From JBAYZQ01 sp041672385 (lineage in GTDB: Bacteria > Spirochaetota > Spirochaetia > Sphaerochaetales > Sphaerochaetaceae), in contig JBAYZQ010000073.1 in NCBI GenBank assembly GCA_041672385.1, forward strand, positions 1-10,995: a DNA stretch of 10,995 nt. The letters are read 5' to 3'. Positions 1-5,902 of the stretch are shown here, in pieces (the first letter of the stretch is position 1; every line of letters begins with the position of its first letter). A model generated the notes under the pieces. The model made no database searches. It was given only the letters and a program-made list of their open reading frames with translations, and was not told where the DNA came from. The position numbers and the translations under genes were made by a program.

Positions 1-12
1 ATCATTTGACAT
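1..12 (-). CDS. infB: Probable start of infB (translation initiation factor IF-2), 5' end only
   Basis: Only four codons (Met-Ser-Asn-Asp) lie inside the window, reading leftward off the edge. They are preceded by an AGGAG box at 26-30, 13 nt from the ATG, which is a rather long spacing. The call rests on position: the reading direction is that of nusA, the gap after the nusA stop is about 50 nt, and infB (or a small ylxR-type gene and then infB) follows nusA in most bacteria. The protein itself cannot be recognised from four residues, so a ylxR-like gene here is a real alternative. Confidence 0.4.
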
Positions 13-61
13 GTATTAAATTTTTCTCCTATAAATAATTCTCAATTAATTTCATCTTTTT

Positions 62-1588
62 CTATTCAAAACTTAAACCAATGTGGCAGTTAGGACATTC
101 TGTCATATCGCTAGTAATTTTACAACCACAACTAGGGCAAACAAATTCTTCTTCTTCTTCATTTTCCACTTCAGTTTCAACAAGTTCAACATTTTCATTA
201 ATAATCTTGTTTACTTCAACTATATCTTCAGGAGTTAACTTGTCCATAGCTTTAAAATCATCTTCACCTAATTCAATATATTCTTCAACAAGATATATAT
301 CATAGAAATTTAATTTCTCAATAATTCCTTTTTCAATAGGTAAATCATTCAAATCAAGGCCTTCAAGCCCTTCTTCTTCTTCTTCAATTTCTGTTTCTAC
401 AATTTTTTCAGAACCTTCCTGTTTCTGATCTTCTTCACCATCTTCATAAACAAGACCTTCTTCTGGTAATTCATTTTCATCTTGGAAAAGAGATTCAGCA
501 ACCTCACGAGTTTTAGAGGAAAAATCAATATCTTCACACTGTTCTGGTGTTCTTACATCTACTAACCAGTCGCAGAGTCTATTTACAAGACGAACATTAA
601 TTCCCATTTTACCTATAGCTAAGGACAATTGAGATTCATCAACAACAGCAATAGAAGTTCTCTTTTGAGGATCCATTAAGAATACCTGAAGAACTTTTGC
701 AGGAGATAAAGCATTCTGTATGTAAGTAGCAGGATCTTCATCATATCTTAGAACATCAATTAATTCTCCATTAAGTTCAACAATTATTGACTTAATTCTC
801 TGTCCACCTAAACCTACACAAGTACCTACAGGATCAACATTTTCTCTTTTAGGGTAAACACTGATTTTGGTTCTATACCCAGGTTCTCTTACTATTTTTT
901 CAATACCAATTGCAGCAGAAGGTTCCTGTAATTCTGGAATATATTGTTTAAAAATTTCTTCAATAAACTCATCACTTGTTCTAGTTAAAACTATTCTTAA
1001 ATTTCTCGGGTTTCGTTCATCTTGGGCAACACTTTCCAGAAGACATTTTATTTTATCTCCCTTAATGAAATTGTCCCGTGGACTTTGATTCCTTCGTGGA
1101 AGGATAGCTTGTGTTTTTCCAATTTCTACAAAAAGATCACCATTGCGTTCATTTTGAACAATTCCAACAATGAGTTTTCCTTCTTTTTCTTTTAATTCAG
1201 TCATTAGTTCATTTTTCTGAAAATCTCTAATTGACTGTTGTGCTTTTTGTTTACCACTCTGAATACTACCTCTATCGAATTCATCAAAGTTGACAACAAT
1301 TTCTATCACGTCACCTTCTTCTGCATTCTCGTTAATTTCCAGGGCCTTATTTAAAGAAATTTCAATAACTTTATCTAGAGCATCTTCAGGTTCGTCAACA
1401 ACTGTCTTTGTAGCTATTAAATGAACCTCTTCATAATTTGGGTCAAAACGAACACTAGCATTATCATCTCGGCCGTATTTTTTCTTATAACTAGCCAACA
1501 ATGTTTGTTCTATGGTCTTCAACACTTGTTCTAAAGCAATATTTTTTTCATTAACCATTTCATTAATTGCATCACTTAAATTGGACAT
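62..1588 (-). CDS. nusA: Transcription termination/antitermination factor NusA with C-terminal zinc ribbon
   Basis: NusA binds RNA polymerase and nascent RNA and modulates pausing, intrinsic termination and antitermination. The protein has 508 residues. Domains in order: RNA-polymerase-binding N-terminal domain (about 1-130), S1 domain (about 137-203), KH1 (around VGLGGQRIKSI, 258-268), KH2 (around AIGKMGINVRL, 324-334), an acidic linker (about 370-410, including five Glu in a row), one helix-hairpin-helix-like domain (about 411-470), a second acidic run, and a final CPSC...CPNC zinc ribbon (484-501). The start is the ATG at 1588, not the in-frame ATG at 1606, because GGGAGG (1599-1604) lies 10 nt upstream of 1588 while the 1606 codon sits inside that box. 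The ATG overlaps the rimP TAA by one base (TAATG), implying translational coupling. The family core is certain; the zinc ribbon tail is not part of the Escherichia coli protein. Confidence 0.97.
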   Translation of the reverse strand: MSNLSDAINEMVNEKNIALEQVLKTIEQTLLASYKKKYGRDDNASVRFDPNYEEVHLIATKTVVDEPEDALDKVIEISLNKALEINENAEEGDVIEIVVNFDEFDRGSIQSGKQKAQQSIRDFQKNELMTELKEKEGKLIVGIVQNERNGDLFVEIGKTQAILPRRNQSPRDNFIKGDKIKCLLESVAQDERNPRNLRIVLTRTSDEFIEEIFKQYIPELQEPSAAIGIEKIVREPGYRTKISVYPKRENVDPVGTCVGLGGQRIKSIIVELNGELIDVLRYDEDPATYIQNALSPAKVLQVFLMDPQKRTSIAVVDESQLSLAIGKMGINVRLVNRLCDWLVDVRTPEQCEDIDFSSKTREVAESLFQDENELPEEGLVYEDGEEDQKQEGSEKIVETEIEEEEEGLEGLDLNDLPIEKGIIEKLNFYDIYLVEEYIELGEDDFKAMDKLTPEDIVEVNKIINENVELVETEVENEEEEEFVCPSCGCKITSDMTECPNCHIGLSFE

Positions 1589-2079
1589 TATTTGATATCC
1601 TCCCATTTAAAATCTAATTTCGCTTTTAATATATTATCAAATGCTATTGTAATTTTTGAAATCTTTTCATCTTTATCTTCATTGTATAAATCTGTAAACT
1701 CAACTGAATTATCAAATACTTCAGAAATTATACCTGTAAGAGTGTTTTTTAATTCACTATCATACAATCTAACTCGTTTTCCTTTAAATAATGAAAACTC
1801 ATAGAAATCACGGAAAACCCTTTGAATTCCAGGAGTTGTAACCTCAAGATTTATATTTCTCGTTCCTTCAACTACAGTAAGCCTTGGATAAAGCAAATCA
1901 TAAACCTTAGCACATTCATCAACTGTTATTTCACCATCTATAAGTCCTATTGTAAAAATGAAATTAACATAATTATTACTAACGTTTTTCTTAACATCAA
2001 CAATAAGAATACCAATCTCTTTTAGAAGAGGTGTAAATTCTAGAAACAACTTATTATTTTTTATTTCATTCTCAATCAT
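1588..2079 (-). CDS. rimP: Ribosome maturation factor RimP
   Basis: RimP is needed for maturation of the 30S ribosomal subunit. From the ATG at 2079 it has 163 residues, close to the usual 150-160. The N-terminal alpha/beta domain carries the family signature around residues 78-90 (LEVTTPGIQRVFR, matching the LEVSSPGxxRxL pattern), and an SH3-like C-terminal domain follows (about 96-163). An in-frame ATG at 2106 would add nine residues (MISVLFLWV). It lies in the loop of a terminator hairpin and the extra residues do not resemble the family, so 2079 is preferred, although its ribosome-binding site (GUGGG) is weak. The 3' end overlaps nusA by one base. Expression probably depends on the attenuator just upstream. 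Confidence 0.93.
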   Translation of the reverse strand: MIENEIKNNKLFLEFTPLLKEIGILIVDVKKNVSNNYVNFIFTIGLIDGEITVDECAKVYDLLYPRLTVVEGTRNINLEVTTPGIQRVFRDFYEFSLFKGKRVRLYDSELKNTLTGIISEVFDNSVEFTDLYNEDKDEKISKITIAFDNILKAKLDFKWEDIK

Positions 2080-2086
2080 AACCCAC

Positions 2087-2112
2087 AAAAAAAGGACCGA
2101 AATCATCGATCC
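2087..2112 (-). terminator. Intrinsic terminator in the rimP-nusA leader (attenuator)
   Basis: Read on the minus strand, GGATCGA (2112-2106) pairs with TCGGTCC (2100-2094), with one G-U pair and the 5-nt loop TGATT. Seven T follow directly (2093-2087). This is a textbook intrinsic terminator. It starts only about 20 nt after the expected transcription start and ends 8 nt before the preferred rimP ATG, so it can only control rimP-nusA itself. An alternative in-frame ATG (2106-2104) begins at the last stem base and extends into the loop, and the purine-rich AAGGA upstream of it overlaps the 5' arm. Ribosome binding there would therefore compete with the hairpin. Confidence 0.8.
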
Positions 2113-2138
2113 TTAACCTTTTAAGAAAATCTATCTGT

Positions 2139-2167
2139 AGCATACATTTATTAAGGTTTCCTGTCAA
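2139..2167 (-). promoter_or_regulatory. Sigma70-type promoter of the rimP-nusA operon
   Basis: On the minus strand, TTGACA (2167-2162) is followed after exactly 17 nt by TATGCT (2144-2139). The -35 box is a perfect consensus and the -10 matches four of six. Upstream is a strongly AT-rich stretch (2168-2197) that could act as an UP element; it runs right up to the end of the insertion sequence. Transcription should begin near 2132, giving a leader of about 53 nt before the rimP ATG at 2079. Confidence 0.8.
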
Positions 2168-2197
2168 TAATTATAGCTAATATAAATATAATTAATA

Positions 2198-2213
2198 GGA
2201 CTTACGCACCAAA
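2198..2213 (+). repeat. Left terminal inverted repeat of the insertion sequence
   Basis: GGACTTACGCACCAAA here matches the reverse complement of 4488-4503 (GGAGTTACGCATCAAA) at 14 of 16 positions. It lies 31 bp from the -35 box of the rimP promoter, on the transposase 3' side. Confidence 0.75.
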
Positions 2214-2335
2214 TATTTTTTGACCAATGCTAATCTTGACTCGTTGCCTTTTTCAGACCCTTACAGACTTGTTTCTTACTATTAGTTTGTTTTTTGAAGT
2301 TTTCTTGGTTATGAGGATAATTTAGAACATACAAA

Positions 2336-2360
2336 GGAATCCACCCCCTAGATGAATTCC
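2336..2360 (-). terminator. Hairpin terminator after the transposase gene
   Basis: On the minus strand GGAATTCATC pairs with GGTGGATTCC (10 bp with two G-U pairs) around the 5-nt loop TAGGG, followed by TTTGT. It lies about 30 nt past the transposase stop and inside the element. It should stop transposase transcripts before they enter rimP-nusA, which lies downstream in the same direction. The short T-run makes it a moderate rather than a strong terminator. Confidence 0.55.
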
Positions 2361-2391
2361 AATTTACTTATATTCTTGTCTTTTTTTTCGG

Positions 2392-3714
2392 CTATTTAGA
2401 TTTTTTTGGTGTAATCTCCACAGATTTTGCAAAGGTGCTTGGGTCCATGATCGTCAACGTTTTGGACATGGCATCGTTGAAATTCCATCCGAATATTTTT
2501 CTTAGTCTCCTTTTGCTAATCTTTTCCTTTCCCCCCATGAGATCGCTCAATCTCTTATAGAGAGAAAGGCATGCTTTGTTCAACAAGTCCTGATTGAGAG
2601 CTGCGTTCCTGTCACTTAGAGTCATGGAATCCTCGTGAAAGACTGTATCAAGGTTCCAGTGAAGGCTATTTTCAATATTCCAGTGTGATCTTATACAGTA
2701 CGACGCATCGCCGATGTCTTTAAGGCTTGTAAGATAATAGCGCATTTCGTTCGTCTTTTTGCCAGTGACATTGTGAATCATAGTCTTGTTCATGCATATC
2801 AAGGCATGCACCTTCTTCCAGTTGGAAAATCGACCTTTCTTTTCGCTTGCTGTCAGTGGGTACAGAAAGAATTCCCTTACTTCAAGCTGATTGTGACTAA
2901 TCTCGCTCGTCATATGGTAGCAGAGGTCAACATTCTTAAGTTTCTCAAGATTTTCTTGAGTGAATAACTCCTTGGCAAAATCAGAGATTTTCCCTTGATT
3001 TCCCTTCAATCCACCAACATAGTCTCCCTTAGCTTCGGTAATAATACTGATGGTTTTAGTCTGCATATGCATTGCATCGAAGGTAACCACAGTGTTCTTT
3101 AGGTTCATCCTCGAAAGTATCTTCTGGGCGTGGGGAATCTCATTTGTCTTTGATTCAATCGCTTCGGAGAAGAGGCATGTCTGGGAATCCTGGTCATATA
3201 CATTGAGAATCTGTAGATCTTTGATCTCCTCGGCAGTGTCGGCTTTACGCCCTGTTCCCCTCAGTTGCTTGCCATCTACTGATATGATCTTTTTTTTCGG
3301 AACCGGAAGCTTCAAAGCTTTCCTAATTGCCGTATCTGAATTGCCCAATACCCTTACCAACAACGAATTAAATTCATCTGACTTTATGAGCCCAAGAATT
3401 CTCCGAAACGTATCGTGACTTGGAATTTCATCCTTGTTGAAAAGACGTTTATAAAGCTTGTTATTGGATTTCCAGAAATCTTCTGTGGAAAGGCAACTCT
3501 CCGACCCTGCTAGTGTAGCAAGAAAGAGCATAAGGATGATCTCATTCATACGGTAAGTAACACGTCCCTGCACCCTGATGTCGGAAACAGAGTTGAATAT
3601 TTTCAGAATTTTCTTAAGAATGCGAACTCTTGTTTCATTACCTGCATTCTTGATACTTATAGTGCTGGAAGACTGAAAATCATCTATTTGCATCCTTAGT
3701 GTATCAAATTCCAT
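2392..3714 (-). CDS. ISAs1-family DDE transposase
   Basis: Cuts and rejoins the ends of the insertion sequence. The protein has 440 residues. An N-terminal associated domain (about 35-120) contains the IPSHDTFRRIL motif typical of the family. The RNase H-like catalytic domain shows the family's three acidic positions: D147 in SVDGKQLRG, D213 in TFDAMHMQ, and E348 in HWNIENSLHWNLD. The family motif LKGNQ is at 236-240. It is somewhat longer than the commonest members (about 370-400) and looks complete. The ATG at 3714 has a perfect AGGAGG 8 nt upstream (3723-3728) and lies inside the accessory gene, which overlaps it by 11 bp. This argues for coupled translation from one transcript. Confidence 0.93.
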   Translation of the reverse strand: MEFDTLRMQIDDFQSSSTISIKNAGNETRVRILKKILKIFNSVSDIRVQGRVTYRMNEIILMLFLATLAGSESCLSTEDFWKSNNKLYKRLFNKDEIPSHDTFRRILGLIKSDEFNSLLVRVLGNSDTAIRKALKLPVPKKKIISVDGKQLRGTGRKADTAEEIKDLQILNVYDQDSQTCLFSEAIESKTNEIPHAQKILSRMNLKNTVVTFDAMHMQTKTISIITEAKGDYVGGLKGNQGKISDFAKELFTQENLEKLKNVDLCYHMTSEISHNQLEVREFFLYPLTASEKKGRFSNWKKVHALICMNKTMIHNVTGKKTNEMRYYLTSLKDIGDASYCIRSHWNIENSLHWNLDTVFHEDSMTLSDRNAALNQDLLNKACLSLYKRLSDLMGGKEKISKRRLRKIFGWNFNDAMSKTLTIMDPSTFAKSVEITPKKSK

Positions 3715-4339
3715 AATGTTTACCTCCTAGTTCAAGTGAAACTGAATGTTTCAAGGCAAGGACCTTTAGTCTCTCGGACAACTCAGAAAGATGCCATCCA
3801 CCGTTTACATATACCGCATACAGGTTTGAGGAAAGTGCAAGCAGTTCGTCTTTCTCAGAGCCAAGCTTATCATTTAGCTTCGACTCTACTTGTCGCCTTA
3901 AAGTCGGAAGAAACTGATTTTCTTGATTACTTAATTTTTCATCTAAGTTAAGTCCCGGAAACAGGATGGACAGCCAGCTGCCTTCATATCCTACTTGGCT
4001 TTCCCTGCCTTCATAACCAAGCACGGCCTTGACAAAAAGGATATCTGCATTCATGCCGAGCCTTTTAGGATTAAGTCGCAATACATTGCACAAGGTCTCG
4101 GAGATACAACAAAACCCATAACGGAAAACCTTTATTCCCGCCTTAACAGGTGGCTTCGAAGGCACAAGACCATCCTTTTCGGTTGCTATGCCCAAGTATT
4201 CATCACAGCGGAATACAGGGTAGCTTTTACCGGTAACCCTCTCGGAGTGCCCTCTGTAAAGGGCATATCCTGTCTTGGTCTTCTTCACATAAATACCCTT
4301 AGTTTTGTACTTAAGGACCCAATCTGGCAATTTTTGCAT
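3704..4339 (-). CDS. Accessory protein of the insertion sequence, function unknown
   Basis: A 211-residue protein carried inside the element and overlapping the transposase start by 11 bp. The ATG at 4339 has AGGAG (4345-4349) 5 nt upstream. The N-terminal third (LPDWVLKYKTKG at 4-15, then EYLGIATEKDGL at 47-58) resembles, from memory, the N-terminal region of some IS4/IS1634-like transposases, where a basic strand-rich segment precedes the catalytic domain. I see no acidic catalytic triad here, so it is not a transposase by itself. The middle (about 64-130) is rich in Gly, Arg and aromatic residues; the C-terminal part (about 132-200) looks helical. No signal peptide or membrane segment is visible. 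A role in binding the element's ends or the transposase is an inference from the gene arrangement. It could also be a regulator of transposition. Confidence 0.75.
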   Translation of the reverse strand: MQKLPDWVLKYKTKGIYVKKTKTGYALYRGHSERVTGKSYPVFRCDEYLGIATEKDGLVPSKPPVKAGIKVFRYGFCCISETLCNVLRLNPKRLGMNADILFVKAVLGYEGRESQVGYEGSWLSILFPGLNLDEKLSNQENQFLPTLRRQVESKLNDKLGSEKDELLALSSNLYAVYVNGGWHLSELSERLKVLALKHSVSLELGGKHYGI

Positions 4340-4349
4340 GGCATCTCCT

Positions 4350-4370
4350 GTATTAAGTTAAGTTTAATAC
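4350..4370. repeat. Palindrome directly upstream of the accessory gene (possible operator)
   Basis: Arms GTATTAA (4350-4356) and TTAATAC (4364-4370) are perfect 7-bp inverted repeats around GTTAAGT. The palindrome touches the AGGAG box of the accessory gene and covers the -10 box of the proposed promoter. Either a repressor site or an RNA hairpin beside the ribosome-binding site would fit. Confidence 0.45.
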
Positions 4371-4389
4371 ACTGTTAAAAGAAAAGCAA
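4361..4389 (-). promoter_or_regulatory. Possible promoter of the insertion sequence genes
   Basis: On the minus strand TTGCTT (4389-4384) and TAAACT (4366-4361) are separated by 17 nt. Each matches four of six consensus bases, so this is a weak candidate. It is supported mainly by position, just upstream of the accessory gene, and by the overlap with the 21-bp palindrome. Confidence 0.35.
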
Positions 4390-4487
4390 GAGAAAAAGTA
4401 TTTCCTTCCCCAAAATAAGGTTTGTTTCAACTTTTCTAACTTGCTTTATTGCTTGCTGTTTAACTATTTGCTCTTCGTTTTCAAGTG

Positions 4488-4503
4488 TTTGATGCGTAAC
4501 TCC
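4488..4503 (-). repeat. Right terminal inverted repeat of the insertion sequence
   Basis: The minus strand reads GGAGTTACGCATCAAA, matching the left end at 2198-2213 at 14 of 16 positions. Beyond it the flank reads TATTTACTTATT, which does not duplicate the left flank. Confidence 0.75.
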
Positions 4504-4783
4504 TATTTACTTATTACATGTCCAAGTAATTAAGCCTTTTTGCTTGTTGAAGTATTGAATAATTGCATAAGGGTTTTAATGATGAGATTATCATTATTTT
4601 AAAATTCTTTTCTTTAGCGGTAGCTTTTAAAGCTGAATCAGTCTGCATTGTACTCTTTTGATTGATAGTATTTGAGCCTTCTTATCCTTTGAAATGAAAC
4701 TGGTTTTTGTAGGACTTTGTTTATTCTTTATTGTTGACAGTTTTTTATAATGGTCGCAGGCAAAGAACCTTTGTTTTTTTTTC
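4504..4783. other. Gene-free spacer between the insertion sequence and the GntR gene
   Basis: No coding region with a ribosome-binding site is visible on either strand. The stretch holds small inverted repeats: TAATGAT/ATCATTA at 4577-4596 followed by TTTT, AGCTTT/AAAGCT at 4622-4634, and a bulged pair near 4511-4534. None is strong enough to name. It may be the remains of the original region upstream of rimP before the insertion. Confidence 0.5.
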
Positions 4784-4812
4784 TTGAAATATCGAAATAA
4801 CTGTTGTATACT
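4784..4812 (+). promoter_or_regulatory. Promoter of the GntR-family regulator
   Basis: TTGAAA (4784-4789) and TATACT (4807-4812) are separated by exactly 17 nt; each matches five of six consensus bases. Transcription should begin near 4819, giving a leader of about 30 nt with AGGAG (4838-4842) 8 nt before the ATG. The -10 box is embedded in the candidate operator at 4804-4824. Confidence 0.75.
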
Positions 4813-4824
4813 TCAACGATACAA
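4804..4824. promoter_or_regulatory. Candidate operator of the GntR/FCD regulator (autoregulation)
   Basis: Perfect inverted arms TTGTAT (4804-4809) and ATACAA (4819-4824) flank nine bases and cover the -10 box and the transcription start. TTGTATAC resembles, from memory, the TTGTATACAA-type sites of several FCD-family regulators. The elements TGTATAC and GATACAA recur at the promoter of the downstream catabolic operon, which supports a functional site. Confidence 0.5.
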
Positions 4825-4850
4825 GAGGAAAATTTCTAGGAGCAAAAAGA

Positions 4851-5474
4851 ATGGTAAATAGAGATTTAAAAAATATTGCTTATGATCTTATCAAGAAAAA
4901 AATAATAAATTGTGAATATAAACCTGGATCCCTTATAAATGAGACACAATTAGCAAAAGAATTAGATTTTAGTAGAACTCCAATAAGACAGGCCTTAAAT
5001 GGAATTGAACAAGAAGGATTTATTGAAACACTTCCCAAAAAAGGCATTTATGTTAAACCGGTAACATTGGCTATGGTTAGACAAGTTTTTCAAACTAGAA
5101 TATTAATGGAACCGCTAACCCTTAAGATGGCAGCACCTTTCTTACCAAAAGATAAACTCCAGTATTTCAAAGATGGATTTTTAGGTAAAAGGGAGCCAGT
5201 TGATTTTAGTTTTGACACTGAAATGCATTTATTTTTTATTGAAAATTGTGGGAATAGTTATATTATCAAAATGATGAAGAAAGTTTTTGATGAAAATACT
5301 AGAATTATTATTTCTTCTGGGCAGAATAAAACAAAAATTCATGACGCTCAAAGTGAACATCTAGAGATTCTAGATTTACTATTGGAGGAAAAATTTGAAA
5401 TAGCACAAGAGAAAATGCATTCTCATATTGAAGCTTGTAAAAGAGCTGCATTAGATTATTTTTATCAAATGTAA
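4851..5474 (+). CDS. GntR-family transcriptional regulator, FCD subfamily
   Basis: A DNA-binding regulator of 207 residues. The N-terminal winged helix (about 1-72) carries the GntR pattern GSLINETQLAKELDFSRTPI (26-45) and the wing KKGIYVKP (63-70). The C-terminal all-helical FCD effector domain (about 75-203) keeps the likely metal-binding residues D122, H126, H170 and H192. FCD proteins with these residues usually bind a metal and a small carboxylate such as an organic or sugar acid (family knowledge). It has its own promoter and terminator and lies upstream of, and in the same direction as, the dehydrogenase-lyase-transporter operon. It is therefore the obvious regulator of that operon and probably of itself. 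The effector is unknown. Confidence 0.92.
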   Translation: MVNRDLKNIAYDLIKKKIINCEYKPGSLINETQLAKELDFSRTPIRQALNGIEQEGFIETLPKKGIYVKPVTLAMVRQVFQTRILMEPLTLKMAAPFLPKDKLQYFKDGFLGKREPVDFSFDTEMHLFFIENCGNSYIIKMMKKVFDENTRIIISSGQNKTKIHDAQSEHLEILDLLLEEKFEIAQEKMHSHIEACKRAALDYFYQM

Positions 5475-5510
5475 AACTGAAAAAATTCTAGTTATCTACT
5501 AAAAATATTG

Positions 5511-5539
5511 AAGAGTTGTTTTATTGCAATTCTTTTTTT
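5511..5539 (+). terminator. Intrinsic terminator after the GntR gene
   Basis: AAGAGTTG (5511-5518) pairs with CAATTCTT (5527-5534), eight pairs with one G-U, around an 8-nt loop; the 3' arm runs into a seven-T run (5533-5539). It lies 36 nt past the stop codon and separates the regulator from the catabolic operon transcriptionally. Confidence 0.65.
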
Positions 5540-5694
5540 ATATATTAATTAATACTTATATCAGATAATATATCCCAAACATTAAAAAAAATAGCTGATA
5601 GTTTTTTGTAAACCAAAAGGAAAAATTTAAAGAAAATAAATAAAATATTTTTAAATATATATACAGAAAGAAAATAAAAATAATAATAAAAAAC
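5540..5694. other. Very AT-rich upstream region of the catabolic operon
   Basis: This stretch is almost free of G and C and contains many A- and T-tracts (for example around 5585-5690). I see no gene in it. Such sequence just upstream of a promoter can be bent and act as an UP element; that is inference. Confidence 0.4.
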
Positions 5695-5723
5695 TTGTGT
5701 TCTGATAAAAACCGATGTATACT
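5695..5723 (+). promoter_or_regulatory. Promoter of the dehydrogenase-lyase-ABC transporter operon
   Basis: TTGTGT (5695-5700) and TATACT (5718-5723) are separated by 17 nt. The -10 box is identical to that of the GntR gene and is likewise preceded by TG. Transcription would begin near 5730, leaving a leader of about 170 nt before the first gene. Confidence 0.65.
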
Positions 5724-5747
5724 AATTACATTGGTGTTGGATACAAC
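5716..5747. promoter_or_regulatory. Candidate GntR/FCD operator at the catabolic promoter
   Basis: TGTATAC (5716-5722) overlaps the -10 box in the same register as at the GntR promoter, and GATACAA (5740-5746) follows. The second element lies within the short palindrome GTTG-GATA-CAAC (5736-5747). The gap between the two elements is 17 bp here and 6 bp at the GntR promoter, an 11-bp difference. Whether this is a site for the GntR protein is an inference. Confidence 0.4.
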
Positions 5748-5902
5748 ATGAACCAAACGGCAATTTATTGTGTATATAGATTTTGGGATGCTTTAAAAAG
5801 AATTATAAATTTGAAGTATTTTTTTTAAGGAAAGGTGTAGGACATTGGTAAGAAAAGCTAATGTATTGAAAAAATGATTGAAGAGTTAATTAGAGGATAG
5901 AA
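5724..5902 (+). other. Long untranslated leader of the catabolic operon
   Basis: About 170 nt separate the expected transcription start from the first gene. The leader contains a weak hairpin (ACATTGG at 5842-5848 with CTAATGT at 5858-5864, one G-U pair, 9-nt loop) and ends with the ribosome-binding site GAGGA (5892-5896). No terminator and no known riboswitch pattern is visible. Confidence 0.4.

Larger units (their letters stand above)
2198..4503 (-). mobile_element. ISAs1-family insertion sequence with an accessory gene, about 2.3 kb
   Basis: The element is delimited by imperfect terminal inverted repeats at 2198-2213 and 4488-4503 (14 of 16 bases match). Between them lie an accessory gene and a DDE transposase, both on the minus strand and overlapping, plus a hairpin terminator after the transposase. 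ISAs1-family elements with a transposase alone are usually about 1.2-1.5 kb (recalled knowledge); this one is longer because of the extra gene. The matching of the two ends continues four bases outward (AATA on both sides), so the true ends could lie at 2194 and 4507. No target-site duplication of 8-10 bp is visible with any of these choices. Both genes look intact. The G+C content is visibly higher than in the flanks, as expected for acquired DNA. Confidence 0.8.

Noticed and set aside
3995..4378. A 127-codon plus-strand frame opposite the accessory gene of the insertion sequence.
   Set aside because: It is antisense to a gene with a good start site and coupled neighbour, resembles no family, and has no ribosome-binding site.
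4577..4600. Hairpin TAATGAT/ATCATTA followed by TTTT as an intrinsic terminator.
   Set aside because: The stem is almost all A-T and no plus-strand gene ends upstream. It is more likely a composition effect.
4734..4751. TTGACA followed by TATAAT, both perfect consensus boxes.
   Set aside because: They are only 6 bp apart, so they cannot form one sigma70 promoter, and neither finds a good partner at 16-18 bp. The pair at 4784-4812 fits far better.
5556..5756. A 66-codon open frame on the minus strand rich in Phe, Ile and Tyr, resembling a small membrane protein.
   Set aside because: It lies in extremely AT-rich spacer where such frames arise by composition, has no convincing ribosome-binding site, and covers the promoter of the catabolic operon.
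5748..5828. A 26-codon open frame beginning with ATG in the leader of the catabolic operon, as a possible leader peptide.
   Set aside because: No ribosome-binding site precedes it and it has no run of regulatory codons. It sits directly after the candidate operator, where the ATG can be chance.
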